Shown here piece after piece: positions 43,094 to 52,975 of a stretch of 64,000 bases of DNA. Numbering within the stretch: the first letter of the stretch is position 1; each line of letters begins with the position of its first letter. Under the pieces are notes generated by a model. That model did not search any database. It saw only the letters and a list, made by a program, of their open reading frames with translations, and was not told where the DNA came from. Location: contig CAYOAN010000004.1 in assembly GCA_964402065.1 (NCBI GenBank), positions 1 through 64,000 on the forward strand, written 5' to 3'. The DNA comes from CAIWMF01 sp964402065 (GTDB lineage Bacteria > Verrucomicrobiota > Verrucomicrobiia > Chthoniobacterales > UBA6821). The translations under genes were made by a program, and so were the position numbers.

Positions 43094-45922
43094 TTAAAGC
43101 AAGACTCTTAATGCTGCCATACCAACCTTTGCAGCAATAGCCAGTTGTTGATTGCGCCTATCTATTTTTGCTTGCTGTTCTAACTCTTGGATTCTTTGCC
43201 AATCTTCTGCCTCTCGTCTTTTATCAGGACGGTTCCATTTTCTCTGAACAAGAGCAGCTTGAGCAACTATTGGCAAAGACCAATTAAAAGGCTCTGTATT
43301 TTCTTTTAGAGCAGATAATACTTCCTCAGAAGATACTGAGAGTTCCAAAAGCTCTTTTTCTCTTTCATGAGATTTTAATGAAACAATTCTATCAATCTCT
43401 TTGTTCCACTCTTCAGGAGAAAGTTGAGCTAATCTAATATTTGCTATTCTCTTGGCGGCCCTGAGTAATCTTGTTGTCGCCTGCTCTACTTTATTTTTGA
43501 GGTCAGCGTGATCAATTAATTCATCTCTTATTTCAAAGAGCTTACCATAATCTTCACAAAACCAAGATTGATTCTGCAGATGAGACTTTGCTTTTTCCCT
43601 TTTCTCGTGGGCTTCTTCAAACTCCCTAATTGCTTGACTTAAATCTTGTTGTGCGCGGTTTTTTCGATCTTCAAATGGCAGATTTGTTTCTTGATGGATT
43701 TCTTCTTCAGTAAGGGTTTCACTTTGAATTCCTACGATTCCAAAAATTTGTTTTTCTTTTTCTCTAGTAGTTAAGAGATTCTGTTGATTCTCTCGCAATT
43801 TTGTTTGTTCAATATCAAGATCAGGGACGTTCATTAAAAGATGAAACTTCTTAGCAGCTTTGATGGCATTACGGTGACATTGTTCAGCTTGTTGGTAGAG
43901 TATTGAAGGATCAGAAATAAGCTGAGGAGTGCCGCTATTTTCATCTAAACAACGCCCCTCTCTCCTGAATGTAGCAATACTGCGAATAGCTTCTAGTCTT
44001 TCCCAATAGGTCTTATGCAGTAGGGTACACGCTTCATTCCAAGCATCATTAATTCTTTGAAATTTGATCGCTGACGCAATGATTTTATCATTTGCTTCTA
44101 ACCTTCTTAAATATGCATTTAACCTATTAAGTGTTGTTCGCGTAAGAAGATTCTCTTTATGTTGTTCTCTTTCACGTATGAAGTTTAAATAAGTTTTTCT
44201 AATTTGCATTCCTCTATCTTCCGATTGCTTAAACTCTTTCATAAATTGATCACACTCCTTAAACTCTTCTCTTATTGCAAAAAAATCCAAGTATTCTGCC
44301 TTTGCAACAAGATAAGCGGCCGCTAAATCTTGCATCAATGCATTGCCTTCAGATTTTACTTCCTCTTTTTGTTCCTTGGATAAATAAAGCAGTGTGCTTG
44401 CTTCCTGCAGTGATTGAATTTCATTTTTAAGTTCTGTACATTCTTGTCGAGTCAAATCAATTTCTTTTCTTAATTTATTGTTTTGATCGAACTCTAATAT
44501 CGAAGCATTAGTCAGTTGGTGTTGTAACAAGTGAAGATGCCCCTCTTTTTGACTGATTTTTTCTTGAAGATTACTTACTTGTTGTTGATTGTGACTAAGC
44601 TCTTCTTGGAGTGTTCCAGGTAATGCTGAAGCACCAAGAGCGGATGACTCGCTTGTCTCAAGTGATTGACTTGGCCCAATTTTTTGGTCGTGAGATAGCT
44701 CTGTTATTGGGCCATGAAGCTGTTGTAGTTTTTTTTGAGCAATGAAGCATTGATTTTCTAAATTCCTCATTTTAAGAACGAGTGCATCGATCTCTTTTGT
44801 AAGTTCTGCTCGCCTTTGAGGTCTCCATGTTTCTGCTAGAAGATTGATTTTTAATTGATATATGCGTTTTGTTTCCTCAATTTGTAATTTAAAAGAGGTT
44901 ATGTTTTCAGCAATGCGCTCTGCCGGCGTTAATGAATTAACTCTTTCTTGTTCTTTTTGACTGGCCAAAAGTTCTTCTTCTCTTTTTTTATTTCGTTTTT
45001 GTTGGTTAATTAACTCTTCACGTGCTGCTTTGCGCATTGACATAGTACTCTTAGTTGCTTCGAACTGCTCATTTATAGCTGTTGATTCCCTTTTTAAGTC
45101 GTTACGTTCACCTCTGAGCTTTGCAATATCGTTCTCAAGTTGCTCTCTTTTTACTTCATCGATTTGAACCAGTGCCTTCTGCTTTTTAAATCGAAAATAG
45201 TCTAGCATGGTCTTATAGGTGCCTTTTTTTCGACTTGCCGTAAGTTGAGCCAATTCCTGTTTTTTTTGATTTAATTCATCTTCTTTTTGCTGCAATAAAG
45301 AATTTTTGCTTTTTAACTGATATGCCAAGATAGCTTCACGGCTATCAAGAACGCATAGTGAATCTCTAGTGGTATCGAAAGTTATTTCTAGGGCACTTTT
45401 TGCTGCATCATCTTTTTCCTCAAGTCGATGGGCACTAATCATATCTCCACGCTTGGCAAGGCTCGAATTATCTTCCAAAAGACTAGCATGTTCTTGATGG
45501 GGATCATTCGCGTTAAATCTATTAGCATTTTCCTCAGGATCGCCCTTTTTGTAAGATTCATGCTCCCCGCGAAGCATCATTAGCGGAGACGTTCCTATTG
45601 CATTATTCCAAATATCAAAAGCCTCTCTCTGATTAGCAGTGAGGCCAAGCAGCAAGTCATTATCATTCACTCCAGGGGCAACCTCGTAATCAAGATGATG
45701 TTCCTTTGAAATAGCAACAATTTGATTTGCTATTCCATTATTGTAGAATATTCCGAAGTCAGCGGAAGATTTTAAAAAAACAATATACTCTCCGACCTTA
45801 ATGTCATCAACTGGAAGATATTGAATATCATTTGAATGACCAAAAGCTTGCATTAAAAATAGAGCAATACTGAGTAGATGAATTGTCCAAGAAAAGAGAG
45901 CTTTAATTTTACGAATAGACAT
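43094..45922 (-). CDS. Large secreted coiled-coil protein
   Basis: This 942-residue protein has a signal peptide (SIRKIKALFSWTIHLLSIALFLMQAFG). A globular N-terminal part of about 100 residues follows (DIQYLPVDDIKVGEYIVFLKSSADF, LLLGLTANQREAFDIWNNA). The remaining 750 residues are almost pure charged helix with long Glu/Lys/Gln/Leu heptads (LQQKEDELNQKKQELAQL, LQEKISQKEGHLHLLQHQL). No tandem repeat was found. The build is the same as the giant protein at 18767 and the protein at 10552: signal, short head, long coil. The family is not recognised. A structural role in the envelope or outside the cell is a guess. Confidence 0.78.
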   Translation of the reverse strand: MSIRKIKALFSWTIHLLSIALFLMQAFGHSNDIQYLPVDDIKVGEYIVFLKSSADFGIFYNNGIANQIVAISKEHHLDYEVAPGVNDNDLLLGLTANQREAFDIWNNAIGTSPLMMLRGEHESYKKGDPEENANRFNANDPHQEHASLLEDNSSLAKRGDMISAHRLEEKDDAAKSALEITFDTTRDSLCVLDSREAILAYQLKSKNSLLQQKEDELNQKKQELAQLTASRKKGTYKTMLDYFRFKKQKALVQIDEVKREQLENDIAKLRGERNDLKRESTAINEQFEATKSTMSMRKAAREELINQQKRNKKREEELLASQKEQERVNSLTPAERIAENITSFKLQIEETKRIYQLKINLLAETWRPQRRAELTKEIDALVLKMRNLENQCFIAQKKLQQLHGPITELSHDQKIGPSQSLETSESSALGASALPGTLQEELSHNQQQVSNLQEKISQKEGHLHLLQHQLTNASILEFDQNNKLRKEIDLTRQECTELKNEIQSLQEASTLLYLSKEQKEEVKSEGNALMQDLAAAYLVAKAEYLDFFAIREEFKECDQFMKEFKQSEDRGMQIRKTYLNFIREREQHKENLLTRTTLNRLNAYLRRLEANDKIIASAIKFQRINDAWNEACTLLHKTYWERLEAIRSIATFRREGRCLDENSGTPQLISDPSILYQQAEQCHRNAIKAAKKFHLLMNVPDLDIEQTKLRENQQNLLTTREKEKQIFGIVGIQSETLTEEEIHQETNLPFEDRKNRAQQDLSQAIREFEEAHEKREKAKSHLQNQSWFCEDYGKLFEIRDELIDHADLKNKVEQATTRLLRAAKRIANIRLAQLSPEEWNKEIDRIVSLKSHEREKELLELSVSSEEVLSALKENTEPFNWSLPIVAQAALVQRKWNRPDKRREAEDWQRIQELEQQAKIDRRNQQLAIAAKVGMAALRVLL

Positions 45923-46108
45923 AAAAGATAACGATCGATAACATGTTGAAATATCGAAGACAACAAAAATGCTATCTGCTCCTAAAAATGGGGCAATTCA
46001 AATTTTTTAACAGGCTCTCTAGCTTTAAGTGGAGTTTTTTATGCGGTTCCCATCCAAGCTGTTGTTGTCGGAGGAATGGAATATTATAGCCCTTCTCTGA
46101 TGTGGCTT

Positions 46109-47266
46109 CTAAAAAATAGGAGCTACTAACTTCACGATCAATTGCGTTAAGAGCATCTCTTCGTTTCCTTGGCTACGGAGTAATTGCTGATTGGTATCCC
46201 TGCAGGCTAAGAATCCTTGCATCAGTTGAGATTCCTCAAACTTGCTAGCACTAACAGCTGAAATGCCCAGGCCATAAGCATTCAAGGATCCATCTTTTTT
46301 GCGAGGAAGATGGGCGGTCGCTGATGGTGGAAGTTTTTGAAGAGTAGAGGCAAAAAATTGTGGCTTTTCCGGAGCTTTCAATCGATGGGTAACTAAAAGG
46401 CTTTTTACAACGAGTAAATTGCGAATGGTCGGTACAATCGCAGCAAGTAAAATTCCAATGGCGCTTTCGCCTTGCTGCAGCAACTGTTTCAGTGTTGAGA
46501 GAGAAAGCCCAAGGTTTCGCTTAGAGATTGCATTACTCAAATCAAAAATTCCTCCGGTGCGTGTTTGAGGAACAAGATCACGAACCATCTTTTCGTGAAT
46601 GATGGCACCGGCCCCTGCGGCAGTGATTAATTTAGCTAGCTCCGATTCCATTTGCCCGGAATGCGCCCCAACTCGAGCTGCCAAAATTTCAGCAGCTTCC
46701 TCATCTAAGCGAACATCACGCTCTCGGGCCCGTGCGATGACCCAAGCAATGACATCATGTTCCGTAGCATTAAATCCAAAGTCAGGTTTATCGCAAATTG
46801 TAGTCCTTGCAAGGAGTGAGAAGTTTTTATAAAAGGCACGCCGTTTATCAGGCTCTGAAGCACTCATCAAAAAACGAGTTCCTTCAGGCAAATTCGACTT
46901 CAAAACTTTTATTAATTTTTCGAGAGCTTCTTGAGTGGCTTCAGAACGGCCTGCAGGGCTTTCTTTTAAAAACGGAGCGCTTTTAAGCCAGACTAATTTT
47001 CCCGCTCCTAAAAAAGGAAAAGTTTCTAAACTTTGAATTGTTTCATGAATCGCATTGATTGCATGTTCGACAGTCTCTCCTCCAGCCTCAATGATCTCCA
47101 TTCCAAAAGCGTCTTCTGTAGGTGCTAGCTCACTTGCAAGCTCCTGAGCTTTGCGACGTACTTCGGCATTATCGCTGCCAGTAACAAAAAAAAGAGAACT
47201 TTTCTCAACATATTTCTGAGACCTTTGCTCTTCTGATTGTATCGATTTTAAATTATTTTTAGACAC
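46109..47266 (-). CDS. holA: DNA polymerase III delta subunit
   Basis: This 385-residue clamp-loader subunit opens the beta clamp. The N-terminal AAA-like domain begins SSLFFVTGSDNAEVRRKAQELA, with ETFPFLGAGKLVWLKSAPFL as the clamp-contact region; it lacks a functional Walker A, as is normal for delta. The middle domain carries DEEAAEILAARVGAHSGQMESELAKL and the collar domain GIFDLSNAISKRNLGLSLSTLKQLLQQGESAIGILLAAI. It sits just downstream of uvrB on the same strand, with 46 bp between. Confidence 0.88.
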   Translation of the reverse strand: MSKNNLKSIQSEEQRSQKYVEKSSLFFVTGSDNAEVRRKAQELASELAPTEDAFGMEIIEAGGETVEHAINAIHETIQSLETFPFLGAGKLVWLKSAPFLKESPAGRSEATQEALEKLIKVLKSNLPEGTRFLMSASEPDKRRAFYKNFSLLARTTICDKPDFGFNATEHDVIAWVIARARERDVRLDEEAAEILAARVGAHSGQMESELAKLITAAGAGAIIHEKMVRDLVPQTRTGGIFDLSNAISKRNLGLSLSTLKQLLQQGESAIGILLAAIVPTIRNLLVVKSLLVTHRLKAPEKPQFFASTLQKLPPSATAHLPRKKDGSLNAYGLGISAVSASKFEESQLMQGFLACRDTNQQLLRSQGNEEMLLTQLIVKLVAPIF

Positions 47267-47312
47267 GCTCTTTATCCTATTAGTGCTGCTCTTCTCAATA
47301 AAGGAGACAATA

Positions 47313-49427
47313 TTACCTCTTCTTCTTGCTTGTTTTTTTCTTATAAGGTCGTGAGATTTGCTTCAAATTTTCTCCCTTTTTTAAAGCTTCAATCTGATCT
47401 CGCAATAATGCAGCACGTTCATATTCCATTTTTCGAGAGGCTTCGCCCATTTCTTCTTGCAACTCTCTAATTAAGGCTGCCCGGTCATGGGGAGTCTCCT
47501 CGATGAGGTCCTTGTCATCTGCTTCTAAAATAACACGCAAGCTTTTTTGGACGGGGCGCGAAACACTAGTAGGAACAATATGATGTTCTCTGTTATAGTC
47601 CATTTGACGTTGGCGTCGATCTTGAGTGATCGCGAGGAGTTCACGAATACTTGCCGTAATTGTATCGGCAAAAAGAAAGACTTCTCCATTGAGATGGCGG
47701 GCAGCACGTCCTGCCGTTTGAATAAGAGAAGTCCGGCTGCGCAAGAAGCCTTCCTTGTCGGCGTCGAGAATGCAGACCAAGCTGACTTCTGGAAGATCAA
47801 GACCTTCTCGTAGCAAGTTGATTCCTACGAGCACATCAAAATCTCCTTCTCGGAGTGCACGTAAAATTTCGACTCGCTCAATTGTATCAACGTCGCTGTG
47901 AAGGTAGCTTACCTTAAGACCAACTTCCTTAAGGTAGTCGCTTAAATCTTCTGCCGTTCTTTTGGTTAAGGTTGTGACCAAAACACGTTCTTTTTTTTCA
48001 ACGCGAATTCGACATAGTTCAATCGTTTCATCAATTTGAGATTTTAAAGGTCTTACGCTAATCCGTGGGTCCAGTAAGCCTGTTGGTCTCATGATTTGTT
48101 CAACAATGAGAGGGGTTCCTTCGCATGTAGGATCGAGCGTTTCAGTAGCCTTATTGGGTTTAAGATCTTCTAAAAGAGGTATCGCTTTTTTAGGGTCAAT
48201 GTAACCTTGATTACCCACAAAGCTGTTTCTGAATTCAAAAGGTCCCGGTGTTGCGCTGATGTAGAGATGTTGCTTGCCCGTCGCCATAAATTCGTCAAAG
48301 CTCAGAGGGCGATTATCGAGGGCGCTTGGCAAACGGAATCCATATTCAACAAGCGTCATTTTGCGTGCGCGATCGCCAGCATACATGCCACCGATTTGAG
48401 GAAGCGTAGCATGAGATTCATCAATCACAATGATCGTATCTTTGGGTAAGAAATCCATTAATGTATAAGGCCGAGATCCTGCCGTTCTTCCTGTGAGATG
48501 ACGCGAATAGTTTTCAATTCCATTGCAAAAACCCATTTCTTGCATCATTTCAAGATCGTATTCGGTCCGCATTTTCACTCGCTGTGCCTCAATGTATTTT
48601 CCTTGTGCCTCAAGCCATGCAACCCGTTCCTGGAGCTCGTTCTGAATGCTCAACATTGCTTTTTGCATTTTGAGCTGAGGAGTGACAAATTGCTTGGCAG
48701 GAAAAAGCGTTAAATGAGTGAGCTGATGTTTTGCGGCTCCTGTTAAAGGATCAAAGGCAGAGATGCGATCAATTTCATCGCCAAAAAATTCCAGGCGCAT
48801 TGCCAGATCTTCTTCTTGAGCAGGATAAATTTCAACGACATCACCACGAACACGGAAAGTGCCTCGAGAAAACTCAATTTCATTTCGCTCATAGAGCATC
48901 GTAACGAGCTTTTTCAAGAGCTCTTCACGTGGAATGATTGCCCCTTGTTTAAGGGTTAAGATCATTTCTAAAAAATCTTCCGGTGATGCTAAACCGTAGA
49001 TACACGAGACGCTCGCTACAACAATCACATCGCGACGCGTGAGGAGGGAGCTGGTTGTTGAAAGGCGAAGGCGCTCAATTTCCTCGTTAATGGAACTATC
49101 TTTTTCAATATAGGTGTCAGAACGTGGAATATAGGCTTCCGGCTGATAGTAATCAAAGTAGCTGACAAAATATTCAACGGCATTGTTAGGAAAAAATTGT
49201 TTGAATTCCGAATAGAGCTGCGCCGCCAATGTTTTATTGTGCGACATGATCAACGTTGGTCGATTCAGTGCTTGAATAACATTTGCTGTGGTGAATGTTT
49301 TTCCTGAACCAGTAACTCCAAGCAAGGTCTGATGACGGTTGCCGGTTGCTAGCGAGCGCGTCAATTTATCGATAGCCTGTGCCTGATCGCCTTGTGGTTG
49401 GTAGTCTGAGTGAAGCTCGAAAGCCAT
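47313..49427 (-). CDS. uvrB: Excinuclease ABC subunit B
   Basis: This 704-residue protein is the damage-verifying helicase-like subunit of nucleotide excision repair. Walker A GVTGSGKT is at 37-44. The beta-hairpin region YFDYYQPEAYIPRSDTYIEKD, DESHATLPQIGGMYAGDR and the helicase motif VGINLLREGLDLPEVSLV are intact. The C-terminal UVR domain (SRKMEYERAALLRDQIEALK) binds UvrC or UvrA. The tail is basic (YKKKTSKKKR). The length is slightly above the usual 660-680. uvrA and uvrC are not in the window. Confidence 0.97.
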   Translation of the reverse strand: MAFELHSDYQPQGDQAQAIDKLTRSLATGNRHQTLLGVTGSGKTFTTANVIQALNRPTLIMSHNKTLAAQLYSEFKQFFPNNAVEYFVSYFDYYQPEAYIPRSDTYIEKDSSINEEIERLRLSTTSSLLTRRDVIVVASVSCIYGLASPEDFLEMILTLKQGAIIPREELLKKLVTMLYERNEIEFSRGTFRVRGDVVEIYPAQEEDLAMRLEFFGDEIDRISAFDPLTGAAKHQLTHLTLFPAKQFVTPQLKMQKAMLSIQNELQERVAWLEAQGKYIEAQRVKMRTEYDLEMMQEMGFCNGIENYSRHLTGRTAGSRPYTLMDFLPKDTIIVIDESHATLPQIGGMYAGDRARKMTLVEYGFRLPSALDNRPLSFDEFMATGKQHLYISATPGPFEFRNSFVGNQGYIDPKKAIPLLEDLKPNKATETLDPTCEGTPLIVEQIMRPTGLLDPRISVRPLKSQIDETIELCRIRVEKKERVLVTTLTKRTAEDLSDYLKEVGLKVSYLHSDVDTIERVEILRALREGDFDVLVGINLLREGLDLPEVSLVCILDADKEGFLRSRTSLIQTAGRAARHLNGEVFLFADTITASIRELLAITQDRRQRQMDYNREHHIVPTSVSRPVQKSLRVILEADDKDLIEETPHDRAALIRELQEEMGEASRKMEYERAALLRDQIEALKKGENLKQISRPYKKKTSKKKR

Positions 49428-49522
49428 ATTTTAGTATTATGAAGCTAAGTTAGCGAGCATGCAATAGTATCGATCAAAAAAAAATAGCCGCAAAGAAAAG
49501 AGTGCGATAAACTCCCTGTTCC

Positions 49523-50629
49523 ATGAATATCTGCTTGAATGATTCTTCACTACTCCCTCTTTGGGAAAAAATAAAAGCAACAGAACGCCTCTCTCCAGAG
49601 GAGGGAATGATTCTTTATGCATCGGATGACTTAAAAGGGATCGGGGCCATGGCTGATGCGGTGCGACGTCGCAAGCATGGCGAGGTGGCCACTTATATTT
49701 TTAATCGCTATATCAATTATGCGAATCTCTGCATTCTTAATTGTCAGTTTTGTGCTTTTAGTGCAAAGAAGCGAGATCCACATGCTTTTGAAATGGCTAT
49801 TCCAGAAATTGTAGCTGCTACCAAAGAGGCTTGGGAAGAAGGTGCAACAGAAATTCATATGGTAGGAGGCTTGCACCCAAGCCTGCCAGCTAGTTGGTAT
49901 CTGGATGCACTTCGGGAGATGAAACGAGTTGCTCCAGAGATGAAGATAAAAGCATTTACAGCGATTGAAATTCGTCATCTTGCCAAACGAGTTTTAAAAA
50001 AAACAATTCCTGAAACGCTTCAGCTACTTCGGGAGGCTGGGCTGGATGCCCTAACTGGTGGTGGAGCAGAAATTTTTGATCCGCTCGTACGTGATCAAAT
50101 TTGTCGTGGTAAAGAAACAGCAGAAGAATGGCTTGAGGTTCATCGCCTCTGGCATCAAATGGGAATGAGAAGTACCGCTACGATGCTTTATGGTCATATT
50201 GAAACACCAGTGCATCGGATTGATCATTTGAATCGTCTCCGCGAATTACAAGATGAGACGGCTGGATTCACAGGATTTGTCCCTTATGCTTTTGTTCCTG
50301 AGACAACAGAGCTGGCTCACATTATTCCAGTTAAGGCTGAAGAAAATTTAAGGAACTTGGCAATTGCGCGTCTTTTTCTCGATAACTTTGATCATATCAC
50401 TGCGTACTGGATTAGCATGGGGCTTGAAACCGCTGCAAAAGCGCTGGATTACGGTGTTGATGATTTGCATGGAACAATCAAAGAAGAAAAAATTTTCCAT
50501 ATGGCTGGTGCTAAAACGCCTCAAGAGCAAACGGTCATGGCTTTTGAAGCAGTGATTCGAAAAGCTGGGCGCGAGCCTTTACAAAGAGACACGTTTTATC
50601 GACCGATTGGGAAAACAGAAAGAAGATGA
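49523..50629 (+). CDS. mqnE: Aminofutalosine synthase MqnE (radical SAM)
   Basis: This 368-residue radical-SAM enzyme of the futalosine route to menaquinone joins the MqnA product to SAM to form 6-amino-6-deoxyfutalosine. The [4Fe-4S] cysteines are Cys70, Cys74 and Cys77 (CILNCQFC). Family stretches are EIHMVGGLHPSLP, AFTAIEIRHLAKR, GGGAEIFDPLVRDQICRGK, TATMLYGHIETPVHRIDH and DLHGTIKEEKIFHMAGA. These resemble MqnE more than the cyclase MqnC. Its TGA overlaps the start of mqnA by four bases, confirming the pathway. MqnB, MqnC and MqnD are not in the window. Confidence 0.93.
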   Translation: MNICLNDSSLLPLWEKIKATERLSPEEGMILYASDDLKGIGAMADAVRRRKHGEVATYIFNRYINYANLCILNCQFCAFSAKKRDPHAFEMAIPEIVAATKEAWEEGATEIHMVGGLHPSLPASWYLDALREMKRVAPEMKIKAFTAIEIRHLAKRVLKKTIPETLQLLREAGLDALTGGGAEIFDPLVRDQICRGKETAEEWLEVHRLWHQMGMRSTATMLYGHIETPVHRIDHLNRLRELQDETAGFTGFVPYAFVPETTELAHIIPVKAEENLRNLAIARLFLDNFDHITAYWISMGLETAAKALDYGVDDLHGTIKEEKIFHMAGAKTPQEQTVMAFEAVIRKAGREPLQRDTFYRPIGKTERR

Positions 50630-51324
50630 TAACTCTTGGTGCTGTTTCTTATCTTAACGCGCGGCCTTTGCTGGAGGGGATTACATGTCAAGTTATCAAG
50701 GAAACTCCTGCAACATTGCTGTCGACTTTTGAAATAGGAAAAGTGGATGCTGCTTTATTATCGCTTTATGATATCTTGCAACGGCCTCAGTTGAAAGTAG
50801 TCGACGACATTGCTATTGCCTGTCGAGGGCCTGTTTATAGCGTCTTTTTAGCTTATGAAGGTCCACTCGAAAAAATAAGCAAAGTGCAACTTGATCCTGC
50901 ATCTCATACTTCCAATCAATTGATAAAAATTATTTTTAAAAAATTTTATCAACTCGATCCAGAGTTTGTAGAACGTCCTGAAAAGAAAAATGAGATCCTA
51001 CCTCGACTCTTCATTGGCGATCCTGCTATTGCCTTTCGAGGTAGGGCAACTTGCTCCATTTTAGATTTAGGAGAAGAATGGTATCGTTTTACTGGACTGC
51101 CTTTTGTTTTTGCGAGGTGGTGCTTGAAGAGTGCTCATCCTTATGAACAAGAAATTATCTCCATGCTTCATAAGGCCAAAGAAAGAGGCTTGTGCGAGAG
51201 GGAAAAAATTGCTGCTACTTTTGCTGATCCAGCATTTGCTCTTCGCTACTTCAGCGAGTACATTCAGTATGATTGTGGTCTCGAAGAAGAAAGAGGAATA
51301 AAGTTGTTCCAGGAATTCTTATAA
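50626..51324 (+). CDS. mqnA: Chorismate dehydratase MqnA
   Basis: This 232-residue enzyme of the periplasmic-binding-protein fold converts chorismate to 3-enolpyruvylbenzoate, the first step of the futalosine pathway. Typical stretches are LGAVSYLNARPLLEG at the start, KVDAALLSLYDIL, the Ser-rich SHTSNQLIKIIF, LFIGDPAIAF and DLGEEWYRFTGLPFVFARW. It is somewhat shorter than common MqnA (about 270), but no motif appears lost. It overlaps mqnE in an ATGA junction and is followed by an EamA transporter 22 bp on. Confidence 0.92.
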   Translation: MITLGAVSYLNARPLLEGITCQVIKETPATLLSTFEIGKVDAALLSLYDILQRPQLKVVDDIAIACRGPVYSVFLAYEGPLEKISKVQLDPASHTSNQLIKIIFKKFYQLDPEFVERPEKKNEILPRLFIGDPAIAFRGRATCSILDLGEEWYRFTGLPFVFARWCLKSAHPYEQEIISMLHKAKERGLCEREKIAATFADPAFALRYFSEYIQYDCGLEEERGIKLFQEFL

Positions 51325-51346
51325 GGCCAGTAGATTTTTATTGAAA

Positions 51347-52243
51347 ATGCTTACACGCTTTAAACCGCTTCTCTTTTTATTTTTAGCGCAAGTTTGTGTT
51401 GGTATTAACATCGTTTTTTCCAAAGGGCTGACTAGCCATATCAATCCTTTTATCATCATGACCATTCGCTTTACGGTGGCGAGTTTGTTCATGTCACTCT
51501 TGCTTATAAAAGCAGATGAAAGAAAGCGTTGGAATTTTCATTTAAGCTCACTTGATTGGTTCGTTATGCTAGTCAAGGGAGTTGGGGCCGGACTTTTTTT
51601 TAATTGGCTGATGTTAACAGGCCTCAGTTTAACGAATGCAAACAGTGCAGGCCTGATTACTAGTTTGCTTCCGGCCATTATTGTCTGTTTGAACGTGCTT
51701 CTTTTTAAGCAAAAACTAACTTCACAGATGGTTATTGCGATGATGATTTCTGTGATCGGGCTCATCTTAATTAACTTTGAGTCATTGGGAAAAGAGAGTC
51801 GCTATGCGCTCATGGGAAATCTGTTAGTTTTTATTGCGTTACTTCCAGAGGGCCTCTACTACACCTTGAGCAAATACTATCCTGTTTCAAAAATTCCACC
51901 GATTACTAATTCCATTTGCCTGACGCTTTCTAATCTTCCATTCCTCTTAGTGATCATCGCTTTTATGCCTGTATCAGCATGGCATGGGATTACTCACTAT
52001 GATATTTGGATCATGATGTTAGTGGGGGTAGCCGCAGGACTCTTCTTCTTTTTTTGGCAAACAGGTATTGAAAAAGTTGATCCTGTATACGGAGCGCTTG
52101 CAACCGCTTTTATGCCGCTGAGTACTGTTTTTTTGGCATGGCTTTTTTTAGGCGAGGGGCTAACTGCTAGCAAATCTATTGGAATGCTCTTTGTGATCCT
52201 TTCCATTGTTCATTATGCCAGACAAGAGAGCTCTGGTCGGTAG
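51347..52243 (+). CDS. EamA/DMT-family transporter, two-domain
   Basis: This protein of 298 residues has ten hydrophobic segments in two EamA repeats (LAQVCVGINIVFSKGLTSHI in the first, GALATAFMPLSTVFLAWLFLGEGLT in the second). The ATG at 51347 is preferred over the TTG two codons upstream. The C-terminus is the normal tenth helix (SIGMLFVILSIVHYA), so its coding end is genuine. The last 84 bp overlap the convergent ribE. It may belong to the mqnE-mqnA operon. The substrate is unknown. Confidence 0.85.
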   Translation: MLTRFKPLLFLFLAQVCVGINIVFSKGLTSHINPFIIMTIRFTVASLFMSLLLIKADERKRWNFHLSSLDWFVMLVKGVGAGLFFNWLMLTGLSLTNANSAGLITSLLPAIIVCLNVLLFKQKLTSQMVIAMMISVIGLILINFESLGKESRYALMGNLLVFIALLPEGLYYTLSKYYPVSKIPPITNSICLTLSNLPFLLVIIAFMPVSAWHGITHYDIWIMMLVGVAAGLFFFFWQTGIEKVDPVYGALATAFMPLSTVFLAWLFLGEGLTASKSIGMLFVILSIVHYARQESSGR

Positions 52244-52933
52244 CTTTATCGACTCTTCAATCTCCTTTTTCAGTGTTAGTTGATCGATGTTTGGGAGGTT
52301 AGGGAATAGCAATCTAATTTGATCCTCTATTGTAGCTCTCACGGTATCGACAACAATTTGAGTGGAGCGTTCGATTTCTATATTCACACAATCTCCCACT
52401 TTTTTTTCTGAAAAAGTAGTGCAACGTAATGTTTCAGGAATGAGCCAAACTTCAAAATAGCCTTTCTCTGCATTAACCTCACTTACGGTCAGGCTGGCAC
52501 CATTGATGGCAAGAAATCCTTTGCTGAAAATATAGCGCATCCATTTTGAGTCAACCTCAACCCTCAGCATCCAATTATTAGGTGGCTTTTGGATTTCAAT
52601 AATTCTTCCACAACAATCAACATGTCCCGATAAAAGATGGCCTCCAACCTCAGCTCCCTCCTTAGCAGCACGCTCAACATTGACTTGATCACCTTTTTTA
52701 AAGCCTGCCAAGGTCGTTGTACGGAGACTTTGTAGCATAATGTCAAAATCGACCTTCTGCTGATCATGAATTTTACTTACGGTGAGACAAACCCCATCTA
52801 CAGCAACACTTGCTCCGAGCGTAAGGGCTTCACAAAAATGAAGGTCGCTAAAATGGAGTGTAATCGTCCGTAAGCCTTCTAGATCACGAATCGAAGTAAT
52901 AGTGGCGACATGTGTAACAATACCAGTAAACAT
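52160..52933 (-). CDS. ribE: Riboflavin synthase alpha chain with C-terminal extension
   Basis: This 257-residue protein comes from two lumazine-binding barrels, which dismutate two molecules of 6,7-dimethyl-8-ribityllumazine. Barrel one begins MFTGIVTHVATI, with ASVAVDGVCLTV and GGHLLSGHVDCCG. Barrel two has FLAINGASLTVSEV and FEVWLIPETLRCTTF. The catalytic core ends near residue 200. About 50 further residues (from TIEDQIRLLFPNLPNI) are outside the usual length, and the last 28 are read antisense to the final helix of the EamA gene. The extension is probably a lost-stop artefact of evolution rather than a domain. Confidence 0.93.
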   Translation of the reverse strand: MFTGIVTHVATITSIRDLEGLRTITLHFSDLHFCEALTLGASVAVDGVCLTVSKIHDQQKVDFDIMLQSLRTTTLAGFKKGDQVNVERAAKEGAEVGGHLLSGHVDCCGRIIEIQKPPNNWMLRVEVDSKWMRYIFSKGFLAINGASLTVSEVNAEKGYFEVWLIPETLRCTTFSEKKVGDCVNIEIERSTQIVVDTVRATIEDQIRLLFPNLPNIDQLTLKKEIEESIKLPTRALLSGIMNNGKDHKEHSNRFASS

Positions 52934-52975
52934 AAAATTTTTTTTAAAACTTACTTTTATTGCTGCGAAGTAGCA

